A stretch of DNA of 64,000 nucleotides from Salinispora tropica CNB-440 (GCF_000016425.1 NC_009380.1:4840144-4904143); one strand, 5' to 3'. Shown: positions 1-9,031, numbered from the stretch's first letter. Numbers and translations: made by a program. The notes: generated from the sequence alone by a model not told the origin.

Positions 1-38
1 AAGGTGACCTGGACCGGTACGGGTCGGGGTCGGGCCGG

Positions 39-602
39 TCAGAGATACACCTTGCGCTGGTACACGGCGTGGGCGCCGGCGACCCGGTCCAGGAACAGCA
101 GACCCGCACAATGATCGATCTCGTGTTGCAGGGCCCGCGCCTCGAACGCGTCGGTGACCAACCGAACCGTCTTACCGGTTCCGGGCAGGTCCCCCTCGAC
201 CACCAGACGACCGGCGCGTTTGACGTCACCGGTCAGATCCGGCACGGACATGCACCCCTCGCGGCCAGCCTTCCATCGACTGGCCTCCACCACGACCGCA
301 TTACACAGCACAAACGCGCCGTGCCCGGTGCTGGCCTTCGGATGTCCGGTGACATCCACCGCGAAGACCCGGGCACCGACCCCGATCTGCGGAGCGGCCA
401 GACCGACACAGCCCGGGGAGACGCGCATCGTGGCGACCAGATCGGCCGCGAGGCGTACCGTCTGCTCGGCCGTCGGATCCACGTCGCGGCCGGCCCGGCT
501 GAGCACCGCGGCCGGGGCGGACACCACCGGTCGCACCTGACCCGGCGGGCCCAGCACGTCCAGCGTCCAGTCGCCGAGGCCGGCGTATTCCTCACGGCTC
601 AC
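39..602 (-). CDS. def: Peptide deformylase
   Basis: Metal-dependent hydrolase that removes the N-formyl group from the initiator Met of nascent proteins in the cytoplasm. All three deformylase motifs are visible in order: GLAAPQIG near residue 68, EGCMSVP near 115 (metal-ligand Cys) and QHEIDH near 159 (HExxH-type metal ligands and catalytic Glu). At 187 aa the length is normal. The GTG start overlaps the stop of the upstream ACT-domain gene in a GTGA quartet (599-602), so the two are probably translationally coupled. Confidence 0.95.
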   Translation of the reverse strand: MSREEYAGLGDWTLDVLGPPGQVRPVVSAPAAVLSRAGRDVDPTAEQTVRLAADLVATMRVSPGCVGLAAPQIGVGARVFAVDVTGHPKASTGHGAFVLCNAVVVEASRWKAGREGCMSVPDLTGDVKRAGRLVVEGDLPGTGKTVRLVTDAFEARALQHEIDHCAGLLFLDRVAGAHAVYQRKVYL

Positions 603-1111
603 AACAGGTCCGGGTCTGCCGGCCGGAGGGTTACCTCCACCCCGAGTTCGGCGGCGGTTGACGCCAACCGGGCCGTCACCTGCTCGGCCGCGTCCGGCGG
701 CAGCTCGACCTCCGCGACGACGACATAGAGCGCGCCGGCGAGCCGGGTACTCAGGTCCGTGACGTTGCCGCCCACCTCCGCGAGCACCCGGGTCATGGCG
801 GCGACGATCCCCAACCGATCAGCGCCGTGCACCGCCAGCACGTACGGCGCACCGTTCGACGCCTGCTCCGCGTCCGGCACCACCGCGCGAACGGTCGCCA
901 GTAGCTGGCCGTCGGCGGTGAGCGGCGCCAACGCGGCCTCGGCCTCGGCGACGGCCGGGCCCACGCAGATCAGCGTCATCGCGAAATGCCCCCGTAGCCG
1001 GGTCATGGTGCTGTCGGTGAGGTTCGCACCCAGGCGGGCGAGCACCTCGGCGACATCGGCCACGATGCCGGGCCGGTCTCGACCGATGACGGTGATGGCA
1101 AGCTCAGTCAT
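599..1111 (-). CDS. Double ACT-domain protein (GcvR-like)
   Basis: A 170-aa cytoplasmic protein made almost entirely of two tandem ACT ligand-binding modules. The first starts at the N-terminus (ITVIGRDRPGIVADVAEVLA) and the second near residue 90 (VHGADRLGIVAAMTRVLAEV). ACT pairs without a catalytic domain are typical of the GcvR-like family, which senses amino acids and acts through partner proteins; the ligand here is unknown. The frame stays open to 1228, but the ATG at 1111 begins the first ACT strand directly and is the better start. It is upstream of def, overlapping by 4 bp, and divergent from mutY. Confidence 0.85.
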   Translation of the reverse strand: MTELAITVIGRDRPGIVADVAEVLARLGANLTDSTMTRLRGHFAMTLICVGPAVAEAEAALAPLTADGQLLATVRAVVPDAEQASNGAPYVLAVHGADRLGIVAAMTRVLAEVGGNVTDLSTRLAGALYVVVAEVELPPDAAEQVTARLASTAAELGVEVTLRPADPDLL

Positions 1112-1239
1112 CCCCGGATTCTCCCCGCCCAGTCCCACAACGCCACCCAAAGACTGCCCGGTCGACCGCTCGTCGGGACTGGTCAGCGGGGCCGGTCGCC
1201 GTGTGGGCGCGGTCCCGAGACGTGACATGATCGCCGACG

Positions 1240-2139
1240 ATGACTGAACCGACCTTCACCACCCTGGTCAGCCGATGGTACACGCAGCACGCCCGGGACC
1301 TGCCGTGGCGGCGCCCCGAGGTTGGCGCCTGGGCAATCCTCGTCAGTGAGGTGATGCTCCAGCAGACCCCGGTCGCCCGGGTGGTGCCATCCTGGACGGA
1401 CTGGATGGCCCGCTGGCCGACCCCGGCCGACCTCGCGGCGGAGCCGCCAGCGGAGGCGATCCGGATGTGGGGGCGGCTCGGCTACCCGCGGCGGGCGGTC
1501 CGGCTGCGCGAGGCCGCGGTTGCGATCGTGGAGCGGCACGGCGGGCAGGTGCCGAACAGGCTGGAACAGCTGCTGGCCCTGCCGGGAGTCGGCACCTACA
1601 CGGCGCGGGCGGTGGCCGCGTTCGCGTACGGGCAACGGCACCCCGTGGTGGACACCAACGTACGACGGGTGATCTGTCGGGCGGTCGCGGGTAAGCCGGA
1701 CGCCGGCCCGACCACCCGCCCAGCCGACCTGGTCGCCGCCGAGGAGCTACTTCCGGCGGAACCGGCCGCCGCCGCGCTCGCCAGTGCGGCGTTCATGGAG
1801 CTGGGAGCGGTGGTCTGCACGGCTCGGTCGCCCCGTTGTGGGAGTTGTCCGGTCGCCTCGATCTGCGCCTGGCGGGCCTCCGGGGAGCCAGCGCCGACCG
1901 GCCCCACCCGACGTCCGCAACGGTACGCCGGCACCGACCGTCAGGTCCGTGGGCTGCTTCTCGAGGTGCTCCGGGAGGCAACCGCCCCGGTGCCCCAGCA
2001 ACGCCTGGACCAGGTGTGGGCCGACGATACACAGCGGTTCCGGGCGTTGGCCGGCCTGGTCAACGACGGCCTCGTGGAACAGGTCAACGAGGCGTCCTTC
2101 CGGCTGGCCGGAGACGGACCACCGATCCTCGTCCGCTGA
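1240..2139 (+). CDS. mutY: A/G-specific adenine DNA glycosylase
   Basis: Base-excision repair enzyme that removes adenine mispaired with 8-oxoguanine or G. Seen are the catalytic-Glu helix (SEVMLQQTPVARV), the helix-hairpin-helix with catalytic Asp (LPGVGTYTARA ... VVDTNVRR), and a [4Fe-4S] loop with Cys spacing C-x6-C-x2-C-x5-C near residues 192-208. The 299-aa protein is shorter than E. coli MutY, with only a reduced C-terminal 8-oxoG-recognition region; from general knowledge of the family such short forms occur in actinobacteria. It is divergent from the ACT gene and convergent with clpC. Confidence 0.95.
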   Translation: MTEPTFTTLVSRWYTQHARDLPWRRPEVGAWAILVSEVMLQQTPVARVVPSWTDWMARWPTPADLAAEPPAEAIRMWGRLGYPRRAVRLREAAVAIVERHGGQVPNRLEQLLALPGVGTYTARAVAAFAYGQRHPVVDTNVRRVICRAVAGKPDAGPTTRPADLVAAEELLPAEPAAAALASAAFMELGAVVCTARSPRCGSCPVASICAWRASGEPAPTGPTRRPQRYAGTDRQVRGLLLEVLREATAPVPQQRLDQVWADDTQRFRALAGLVNDGLVEQVNEASFRLAGDGPPILVR

Positions 2140-2146
2140 GAACGAG

Positions 2147-2180
2147 CAACGGCCCGATGGCGATCGCCATCGGGCCGTTG
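2147..2180. terminator. Bidirectional terminator between mutY and clpC
   Basis: A perfect 34-bp palindrome, arms CAACGGCCCGATGGCGA and its complement, lies in the 65-bp gap between the converging mutY and clpC genes. There is no T-tract on either side, as is common in high-GC actinobacteria. Its position fits a shared terminator for both transcripts. Confidence 0.75.
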
Positions 2181-2204
2181 TCGCTCGGATTGGATCTGCC
2201 CGGC

Positions 2205-4739
2205 CTACGCCGTGTCGTCCGCCCCCGTGGCAGCGCCGCCGAGGTCGGCTGGGACCGCGTCCGGCAGGTCTGCCGGTTTGTCGGTGCCGCGGAAGGTGAG
2301 GGTGGACGAATCGATATTGGTCGGATCACCGTCGCAGTCGACGATGACGATCTGGCCGGGGTTGAGCTCGTTGAACAGGATCCGCTCGGAGAGGTTGTCC
2401 TCGATGTCCCGCTGGATCGTGCGGCGTAGCGGCCGGGCACCGAGGACGGGGTCGAAGCCCTTCGTCGCGAGGTACTGCTTGGCGTTGTCGGTGAGCTCCA
2501 GGCCCATGTCCTTGTTGCGCAGCTGGGTCTCGATCCGACCGATCATGATATCGACGATCGAGAGGATCTCCCGGTGGCGCAGCTGGTGGAAGACGATGGT
2601 GTCGTCGATCCGGTTGAGGAACTCCGGCCGGAAGTGCTGCTTGAGCTCGTCGTTGACCTTCTGCTTCATCCGGTCGTAGTTCGAGTCGGAGTCATCAGAG
2701 GCCTGGAAGCCCAGCGAGACCGCCTTGGCGACGTCGCGGGTACCGAGGTTGGTTGTCAGGATGATGACCGTGTTCTTGAAGTCCACGATCCGGCCCTGAC
2801 CGTCGGTGAGCCGCCCGTCCTCGAGGATCTGCAGCAGCGTGTTGAACACGTCCGGGTGGGCCTTCTCGATTTCGTCGAAGAGGACCACGCTGAACGGCCG
2901 CCGGCGGACCTTCTCGGTCAGCTGCCCGCCCTCGTCGTAGCCGACGTAGCCGGGAGGCGCACCGACGAGCCGGGACACCGTGTACCGGTCGTGGAACTCG
3001 GACATGTCCAGCTGGATCAACGCGTCTTCGCTGCCGAAGAGGAACTCCGCGAGGGCCTTGGACAACTCGGTCTTACCGACCCCGGACGGACCCGCGAAGA
3101 TGAACGACCCAGACGGCCGCTTCGGGTCCTTCAGGCCGGCCCGCGTGCGGCGGATCGCCTTCGACACCGCCTTGACCGCGTCTTCCTGGCCAATGACCCG
3201 CTTGTGCAGCTCGTCTTCCATCCGCAGCAGCCGGGAGGTCTCCTCCTCGGTCAGCTTGTAGACCGGGATGCCCGTCCAGTTACCGAGCACCTCGGCGATC
3301 TGCTCGTCGTCGACCTCGGTGACGACATCCAGATCACCGGCCTTCCACTCCTTCTCCCGCTGCGCCTTCTGGCCCAGCAGCTGCTTCTCGGTGTCCCGCA
3401 GCTGCGCGGCTCGTTCGAAGTCCTGCGCGTCGATCGCGGACTCCTTGTCCCGACGCACCTGCGCGATCCGCTCATCGAAGTCCCGCAGGTCTGGCGGCGC
3501 GGTCATCCGCCGGATCCGCATCCGCGCGCCCGCCTCATCGATCAAGTCGATGGCCTTGTCCGGCAGGAATCGATCCGAGATGTAGCGGTCAGCGAGGGTT
3601 GCCGCCGCCACCAGGGCCGCATCCGTGATCGACACACGGTGGTGCGCCTCGTAGCGGTCCCGCAGACCCTTCAGGATCTCAATGGTGTGCGGCAACGACG
3701 GCTCACCCACCTGGATGGGCTGGAACCGGCGTTCCAACGCGGCGTCCTTCTCCAGGTGCTTGCGGTACTCATCCAGCGTCGTCGCGCCGATGGTCTGCAA
3801 CTCACCCCGCGCCAGCATCGGCTTCAGAATGCTCGCCGCGTCGATCGCACCCTCGGCGGCACCCGCGCCCACCAACGTGTGGATCTCATCAATGAACAGG
3901 ATGATGTCACCACGGGTACGGATCTCCTTGAGGACCTTCTTCAACCGCTCCTCGAAGTCACCCCGATACCGTGAACCCGCTACCAAAGCACCCAGGTCAA
4001 GGGTGTACAGCTGCTTGTCCTTCAGCGTCTCGGGCACCTCGCCCTTGACGATCCGCTGCGACAGGCCCTCCACCACGGCGGTCTTGCCCACACCCGGCTC
4101 ACCGATCAGCACCGGGTTGTTCTTCGTCCGCCGGGACAGCACCTGCATGACCCGCTCGATCTCTTTTTCCCGACCGATAACCGGATCAAGCTTGCCCTCA
4201 CGAGCCGCCTGCGTGAGATTGCGACCGAACTGGTCCAACACCAAGCTCGTCGACGGAGCGGCCTCGCCTGGCGCTGTCCCCGCCGCCGCCGGCTCTTTGC
4301 CCTGATAGCCCGACAGCAGCTGGATCACCTGCTGACGGACCCGATTGAGGTCCGCCCCCAACTTCACCAGCACCTGAGCCGCCACGCCCTCACCCTCACG
4401 GATCAGGCCCAGCAGAATGTGCTCGGTACCGATGTAGTTGTGCCCAAGCTGCAGCGCCTCCCGCAGTGACAGCTCCAGCACCTTCTTGGCCCGCGGGGTG
4501 AACGGAATGTGACCACTCGGCGCCTGCTGGCCCTGCCCGATGATCTCCTCAACCTGCTGTCGCACGCCCTCCAGAGAGATCCCCAGACTCTCCAGCGCCT
4601 TGGCGGCCACGCCCTCACCCTCGTGGATCAGGCCCAGCAGAATGTGCTCAGTACCAATGTAATTGTGGTTGAGCATCCGGGCCTCTTCCTGGGCCAGGAC
4701 GACAACCCGACGCGCTCGGTCGGTGAACCGCTCGAACAT
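2205..4739 (-). CDS. clpC: ClpC AAA+ unfoldase
   Basis: Hsp100 ATPase that unfolds proteins and feeds them to the ClpP peptidase. The 844-aa order is canonical: two N-terminal Clp-repeat motifs (residues 1-145, with NHNYIGTEHILLGL and GHNYIGTEHILLGL), AAA-1 with Walker A GEPGVGKT and Walker B ILFIDEIHTL, a UVR-type middle domain (DAQDFERAAQLRDTEKQLL), AAA-2 with GPSGVGKT and VVLFDEIEKA, and a C-terminal Clp_D2-small domain. ATG start preceded by GAGGAG. Monocistronic, with a long upstream region that holds a perfect palindrome (4932-4947). No CIRCE or CtsR-type box was recognised. Confidence 0.98.
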   Translation of the reverse strand: MFERFTDRARRVVVLAQEEARMLNHNYIGTEHILLGLIHEGEGVAAKALESLGISLEGVRQQVEEIIGQGQQAPSGHIPFTPRAKKVLELSLREALQLGHNYIGTEHILLGLIREGEGVAAQVLVKLGADLNRVRQQVIQLLSGYQGKEPAAAGTAPGEAAPSTSLVLDQFGRNLTQAAREGKLDPVIGREKEIERVMQVLSRRTKNNPVLIGEPGVGKTAVVEGLSQRIVKGEVPETLKDKQLYTLDLGALVAGSRYRGDFEERLKKVLKEIRTRGDIILFIDEIHTLVGAGAAEGAIDAASILKPMLARGELQTIGATTLDEYRKHLEKDAALERRFQPIQVGEPSLPHTIEILKGLRDRYEAHHRVSITDAALVAAATLADRYISDRFLPDKAIDLIDEAGARMRIRRMTAPPDLRDFDERIAQVRRDKESAIDAQDFERAAQLRDTEKQLLGQKAQREKEWKAGDLDVVTEVDDEQIAEVLGNWTGIPVYKLTEEETSRLLRMEDELHKRVIGQEDAVKAVSKAIRRTRAGLKDPKRPSGSFIFAGPSGVGKTELSKALAEFLFGSEDALIQLDMSEFHDRYTVSRLVGAPPGYVGYDEGGQLTEKVRRRPFSVVLFDEIEKAHPDVFNTLLQILEDGRLTDGQGRIVDFKNTVIILTTNLGTRDVAKAVSLGFQASDDSDSNYDRMKQKVNDELKQHFRPEFLNRIDDTIVFHQLRHREILSIVDIMIGRIETQLRNKDMGLELTDNAKQYLATKGFDPVLGARPLRRTIQRDIEDNLSERILFNELNPGQIVIVDCDGDPTNIDSSTLTFRGTDKPADLPDAVPADLGGAATGADDTA

Positions 4740-4931
4740 GCCCTCGTGCTCCTCACATACCGTGCGCCTCGATGGTCTAGATCGTGGCGGGGCCGCTGCG
4801 TGGACGCCCGGGATGGGCGTCCGTGCCTTTCAACTCTATCGCCGCGGGCCGACTCCGCTGGGGTCCTGCCTCCCCGGTGGTGCCGGATACGCGCTGTTTT
4901 GCCCAACAGTCCGCGCTCAGCAGGTGTTCCG

Positions 4932-4960
4932 GTAGCAGCGCTGCTACGCGCAGAGCGAAA
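4932..4960 (-). promoter_or_regulatory. Palindrome and ClgR-like site upstream of clpC
   Basis: GTAGCAGCGCTGCTAC (4932-4947) is a perfect 16-bp inverted repeat. It abuts TTTCGC-N5-GCG on the minus strand (4947-4960), which resembles the GTTCGC-N5-GCG motif known for ClgR, the actinobacterial activator of clp genes. It lies about 200 bp upstream of the clpC start. The match to ClgR is partial, so the assignment is tentative. Confidence 0.35.
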
Positions 4961-5110
4961 TTCGACCGCCTCCGGATCAACCCACGACGTCCCCGGGGAG
5001 CCGCCACCAGCCCCAGAAGCGACTCACCCCGGCCCCAGCCACGGCGACACCGCAGGTCCCACCGGCGGTAGCGCCGCACACCCCGGCGGCCTCCGGCCCG
5101 AGACACAGCA

Positions 5111-5144
5111 ACGCCGGCCCGGAGGCTGTACTCCGGGCCGGCGT
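5111..5144 (-). terminator. lsr2 terminator
   Basis: Perfect inverted repeat with 14-bp arms (ACGCCGGCCCGGAG and its complement) and a 6-nt loop, starting 15 bp past the lsr2 stop. GC-rich with no U-tract. Confidence 0.7.
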
Positions 5145-5158
5145 CCACCACACACCGG

Positions 5159-5509
5159 TCAGTGGCCGGCGCGAGCGTGGTACTCGTCCACGATCTCCTG
5201 CGGGATGCGACCCCGGTCGGAAATCTCCTTGCCGGCCTTCTTGGCCCAGGCCCGAATCGCCTTGTTCTGCTCACGGTCGGCGGTGGCACCGCCCCGGCCG
5301 CGGGCAGCCCGGCCCCCCACGACCACGCCACCCCGGCCCACCTTCGTGCCGTTGGCGACGTATGCGGCGAATACCTCCCGCAATTTCTCGGCGTTGACGC
5401 TCGACAGGTCGATCTCGTACTGAACGCCATCGAGGGCGAACTTGACGGTCTCGTCAGCGTCCCCGCCATCCAGGTCATCGACCAGCTTATGAATGATCTG
5501 CTTGGCCAC
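5159..5509 (-). CDS. lsr2: Lsr2 nucleoid-associated protein
   Basis: Small DNA-bridging, xenogeneic-silencing protein of actinobacteria that binds AT-rich DNA. The 116-aa product has the N-terminal dimerisation domain (VKFALDGVQYEIDLSSVNAEKL), a Gly/Arg-rich linker and the C-terminal DNA-binding domain, including the RGRIP AT-hook-like loop (DRGRIPQEIVDEY). The open frame reaches 5563, but the GTG at 5509 gives the canonical N-terminus (MAKQIIHKLVDDLDGG) and has AAGGA 9 nt upstream. It sits between lysS and clpC, with its own promoter and terminator. Confidence 0.95.
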   Translation of the reverse strand: MAKQIIHKLVDDLDGGDADETVKFALDGVQYEIDLSSVNAEKLREVFAAYVANGTKVGRGGVVVGGRAARGRGGATADREQNKAIRAWAKKAGKEISDRGRIPQEIVDEYHARAGH

Positions 5510-5561
5510 GTCCCACATTCCTTCCAGCAGGGTGCAGCGGTTCTGCGAATCCCGCAAGAGC

Positions 5562-5592
5562 ACAATAACCCGGACGATGCTCCGCGCGTCAA
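5562..5592 (-). promoter_or_regulatory. Candidate lsr2 promoter
   Basis: On the minus strand TTGACG (complement of 5587-5592) is followed, after 19 nt, by TATTGT (complement of 5562-5567), about 55-80 bp upstream of the lsr2 GTG. The -35 is strong; the -10 is fair and the spacer long. It lies in the 116-bp lysS-lsr2 gap. Confidence 0.4.
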
Positions 5593-5625
5593 TAGGATCC
5601 GGTTACGAGTCGGAGGCCCCGACCG

Positions 5626-7134
5626 TCACTCGGGTCGGACCAGCGGGAAGAGGATGGTTTCCCGAATTCCCAGGCCGGTCAGCGCCATGAGCAGCCGGTC
5701 GATTCCCATTCCCATACCACCAGACGGTGGCATTCCGTACTCCAGGGCCCGGAGAAAGTCCTCGTCGAGCCGCATCGCCTCGTCGTCGCCCCGCGCCGCG
5801 AGCCGCGCCTGGGCCACCAGACGCTCCCGCTGAACCACCGGATCCACCAACTCGGAGTAGCCCGTACCCAGTTCGAAGCCGAGTACGTAGAGGTCCCACT
5901 TCTCGGTCAGGCCCGGCTCGGTGCGGTGCGCCCGGACCAACGGGCTGGTCTCCTCGGGATAGTCCCGCACGAAGGTGGGCGCCAGCAGACCCGGGACGAC
6001 CAACTCCTCGAACAGTTCCTCGGCCAGCTTGCCCGGACCCCACTTCGGGTCGACCGCCAAGTCCACCTTGTCCGCGTACTCGACCAGACGGGTCCGCTCC
6101 GTGCGTACCGTGACCTCCTCTCCGAGCGCTTCGGAAAGGGCACCGAACAGCGTCACCGAACGCCACTCACCGCCGAGGTCGAACTCACGACCGTCCGCGT
6201 GGGTCACCACCGTCGAGCCGCCGACCGCGAGCGCCGCCTGCTGGATGAGATGACGGGTCAACTCGCCGATCGTGTCGTAGTCGCCATACGCCTGGTAAGC
6301 CTCGAGCATCGCGAACTCCGGCGAGTGCGATGAGTCAACGCCCTCATTGCGGAAGTTACGGTTGATCTCGAAGACGTGGTCTACGCCACCAACGAGCGCG
6401 CGCTTGAGAAATAGTTCCGGAGCGATTCGTAGATACAGATCGGTGCTGAGCGCATTGCTGTGAGTCACGAATGGGCGAGCGGTCGCACCGCCGTGCAGCA
6501 GCTGCAGCATCGGGGTCTCCACCTCGAGGAAGCCCCGCTCGTGCAGGGACTCCCGCAGGCTACGAACCGCGGTCGCCCGGGTACGAACCATCTGCCGGGC
6601 CTGCGGGCGAACGATGAGGTCGACGTAGCGCTGCCGGACCCGGGCCTCCTCACTGAGCGGCTTGTGCGCCACCGGCAGCGGACGAAGGGCCTTCGCGGTG
6701 ACCGCCCACCCCTGCGCCAGCACCGACAGCTCCCCACGCCGGCTGGTGATCACCTCACCGGTTACCCCGACGAGGTCACCGAGGTCCACCAGCCGCTTCC
6801 AGTCCTCAAGCCGCTGCGCGCCGACCCGGTCCAGGGAGAGCATCGCCTGCAGCTCGGTGCCGTCGCCGTCCCGCAGCGTGGCGAAGCAGAGCTTGCCGGT
6901 GTTCCGCATAAAGATCACCCGCCCGGTGACCGACACCTGGTCACCGGTGGCCGTGTCAGTGGGCAGGTCGGCGTACCCCTGGCGGATCTCGGCGATCGTG
7001 CGGGTCCGCGGATACCCAAGCGGATAGGGTTCGATCCCCTCGGCGAGCATCCGGTCCCGCTTCTCCCGGCGGACCTTCATCTGCTCCGGAAGGTCGTCGG
7101 CGGGGTCAACTGGTACGGCGTTCTGCTCGGTCAC
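5626..7134 (-). CDS. lysS: Lysine--tRNA ligase, class II
   Basis: Charges tRNA-Lys with lysine. The 502-aa protein has an N-terminal OB-fold anticodon-binding domain (about residues 60-165) and a class II catalytic core: motif 2 FEINRNFRNEGVD...SPEF and motif 3 GMGMGIDRLLMALTG. Compared with the usual bacterial lysine-pocket segment (ANAFSELNDP or GNGFSELND), this protein reads GTGYSELVDP: Asn becomes Thr and Phe becomes Tyr, while the Glu is kept. GTG start with GAGGAAG upstream. Downstream of coaX across a 207-bp gap, so possibly a separate transcript. Confidence 0.93.
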   Translation of the reverse strand: MTEQNAVPVDPADDLPEQMKVRREKRDRMLAEGIEPYPLGYPRTRTIAEIRQGYADLPTDTATGDQVSVTGRVIFMRNTGKLCFATLRDGDGTELQAMLSLDRVGAQRLEDWKRLVDLGDLVGVTGEVITSRRGELSVLAQGWAVTAKALRPLPVAHKPLSEEARVRQRYVDLIVRPQARQMVRTRATAVRSLRESLHERGFLEVETPMLQLLHGGATARPFVTHSNALSTDLYLRIAPELFLKRALVGGVDHVFEINRNFRNEGVDSSHSPEFAMLEAYQAYGDYDTIGELTRHLIQQAALAVGGSTVVTHADGREFDLGGEWRSVTLFGALSEALGEEVTVRTERTRLVEYADKVDLAVDPKWGPGKLAEELFEELVVPGLLAPTFVRDYPEETSPLVRAHRTEPGLTEKWDLYVLGFELGTGYSELVDPVVQRERLVAQARLAARGDDEAMRLDEDFLRALEYGMPPSGGMGMGIDRLLMALTGLGIRETILFPLVRPE

Positions 7135-7341
7135 GGCACGCTTCCTCAGGCAGAGAATTCAGGCGGGGTCAGCCCCCGAGCGTACTCAAGGGCTCTTGCG
7201 AGGGACATCGGATAGCCGGCCGCCATGACCGAGCCCACGCCAACACCGTCGTTGGGGGGCGGCCACGACCGGTACGGACCGCGGTATCCGGACGTCACTC
7301 AGCGCTGACCACCGGCTGCACCGCACTCGGGAGAACCTGGC

Positions 7342-8106
7342 TCAGACGTTGCGGTCGTAGACCATCCGGAGCCCGATCAGGGTGATCATCGGCTCGTGGT
7401 GGGTGATCGTCCGGCACTCCTTCATCACCAACGGCGCCAGCCCCCCGGTGGCGATCACGGCCTTGACCGCACCCAGCTCCTCCACCATCCGTTCCACGAT
7501 CCGATCCACCTGCCCGGCGAAGCCGAAGTAGAGACCGGCCTGCAGACACTCGACCGTGTTCTTGCCGATCACCGAACGCGGCCGGGCAGCCTCGACCTTC
7601 CGCAGCTGGGCGGCGCGGGCCGCGAGCGCGTCGAAGGATATCTCGATGCCCGGGGCGAACGCCCCGCCGAGGAACTCGCCCCGCCCACTGATCACGTCGA
7701 AATTGGTGGTGGTGCCGAAGTCGACGACGATCGAGGGCCCGCCGTAGAGGTTGTACGTCGCGAGCGTGTTGACCACCCGGTCGGCACCGACCTCCTTGGG
7801 ATTGTCGATGGCGAGCTGCACCCCGGTCCGCACGCCGGGCTCGACGATCATGTGCGGCACGTGAGCGTAGTAGCGGTCCAGCATCGTGCGCACCGACCGG
7901 AGGGCGGCGGGCACCGTCGAGCAGGCCGCCACGCCGCTGATCTCCACATCGGCGCCGGAGAGCAGACCCCGGAACATCAACCCCAACTCGTCCGCGGTCG
8001 ACCGCGGATCGGTGTTGATCCGCCACGAGTGCACCAGCTTGTCGCCATCGAAGGTCGCCAGCACGGTGTTGGTGTTTCCGATGTCGATGCAAAGCAGCAC
8101 ACCCAC
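7342..8106 (-). CDS. coaX: Type III pantothenate kinase
   Basis: First step of coenzyme A synthesis, phosphorylating pantothenate. The ASKHA-fold phosphate-1 motif DIGNTNTVLATF is at the N-terminus, followed by the pantothenate/ATP loops (GADRVVNTLA, DFGTTTNFDVI) and ATGGLAPLV near the end. 254 aa is normal. Both 8106 and 8100 are GTG codons; either could be the start. It lies 28 bp downstream of nadC and near panC/panD, giving a vitamin-cofactor block (NAD, pantothenate/CoA). Confidence 0.95.
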   Translation of the reverse strand: MGVLLCIDIGNTNTVLATFDGDKLVHSWRINTDPRSTADELGLMFRGLLSGADVEISGVAACSTVPAALRSVRTMLDRYYAHVPHMIVEPGVRTGVQLAIDNPKEVGADRVVNTLATYNLYGGPSIVVDFGTTTNFDVISGRGEFLGGAFAPGIEISFDALAARAAQLRKVEAARPRSVIGKNTVECLQAGLYFGFAGQVDRIVERMVEELGAVKAVIATGGLAPLVMKECRTITHHEPMITLIGLRMVYDRNV

Positions 8107-8134
8107 AGCCTAGACACCGCCAGCGCGGGCCGCC

Positions 8135-9031
8135 TCACCCTGTCCGCAGGTCCAGCGCAATGTCCAGAATCGACGACGAATGGGTCAGCGCGCCAACCGA
8201 CAGGAAGTCCACCCCGGTAGCCGCCACGTCGGCCGCCACCGCCAGCGTCAGCCCCCCGGTCGCCTCCAGCTCGGCCCGCTCCCCGACCGCGCTCACCACC
8301 TCGCGCAACACGTCCACCCCCATGTTGTCGACCAGCAGGAAGTCGGCGCCCGCCTCGACCGCCTCCACCGCCTCGGCGAGGGTGTCCACCTCCACCTGTA
8401 CTCCCACGCCCGGGAACGCCGCCCGGACCCGCCGGAACGCCGCGGCCACCCCACCGGCCGCCAGCTTGTGGTTGTCCTTGACCATGGCCACGTCGTACAG
8501 GCCCATCCGCTTGTTGGTACCGCCTCCGGCACGGACCGCGTACTTCTCCAGAGCCCGCAGGCCCGGGGTGGTCTTCCGGGTGTCCAGAACCATCGCCTTC
8601 GTGCCGGCCAACGTGTCGGCCCAGGCCCGGGTGTGGGTGGCGACGCCGGACATTCGGGACAGCAGGTTCAACGCGGTGCGTTCGGCGGTCAGCAGCAGCC
8701 GGGTCGGGCCGGTCACCGTGGCCAGCACGTCTCCACGCGCCACCCGCTGCCCGTCGCGGGCGACGAGCGACACCACGACCGTACGACCAGCTCCGGTCAC
8801 CTCGCCCACCAGCTCGAACACGGCAGCGGCCACCGGCAACCCGGCGACCACCCCGTCGGCGCGCGCGACCACGTCCGCCGTGTCGACCTGGTGGTCGGGG
8901 ATCGTGGCGACACTGGTCACGTCGACGAACTCCGGCCCCAGGTCCTCCATCAGCGCGTCGGTGACCACCCGTCGTACGCGCTCCGGGTCCAGCCCCGCCG
9001 CCCGCAACAAGCCCTCGGTCTCCCCAGTCAC
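8135..9031 (-). CDS. nadC: Quinolinate phosphoribosyltransferase
   Basis: Converts quinolinate and PRPP to nicotinate mononucleotide in de novo NAD synthesis. The 298-aa protein has RxALNLLSRMSGVAT, the substrate-binding DTRKTTPGLR motif, an RAGGGTNKRMGLYD loop, MVKDNH and the VEVDTL barrel strand. The start is the GTG at 9031, which overlaps the nadB stop as GTGA (9028-9031); the frame is open to 9070, but the extension runs into nadB. Confidence 0.95.
   Translation of the reverse strand: MTGETEGLLRAAGLDPERVRRVVTDALMEDLGPEFVDVTSVATIPDHQVDTADVVARADGVVAGLPVAAAVFELVGEVTGAGRTVVVSLVARDGQRVARGDVLATVTGPTRLLLTAERTALNLLSRMSGVATHTRAWADTLAGTKAMVLDTRKTTPGLRALEKYAVRAGGGTNKRMGLYDVAMVKDNHKLAAGGVAAAFRRVRAAFPGVGVQVEVDTLAEAVEAVEAGADFLLVDNMGVDVLREVVSAVGERAELEATGGLTLAVAADVAATGVDFLSVGALTHSSSILDIALDLRTG

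Larger units (their letters stand above)
4740..5158. other. clpC upstream / lsr2 downstream intergenic region
   Basis: 419 bp with no credible gene. Reading toward clpC (minus strand) it holds the lsr2 terminator (5111-5144), a ClgR-like half-site pair (4947-4960), a perfect 16-bp palindrome (4932-4947), a possible -10 TAGAGT (complement of 4833-4838) and an 8-bp-stem hairpin in the presumed clpC leader (4802-4822). Open frames through this stretch lack family motifs and ribosome-binding sites. Confidence 0.6.

Noticed and set aside
2574..3974. 466-codon plus-strand frame inside clpC
   Set aside because: Shadow of clpC; the ClpC motifs are unbroken on the other strand.
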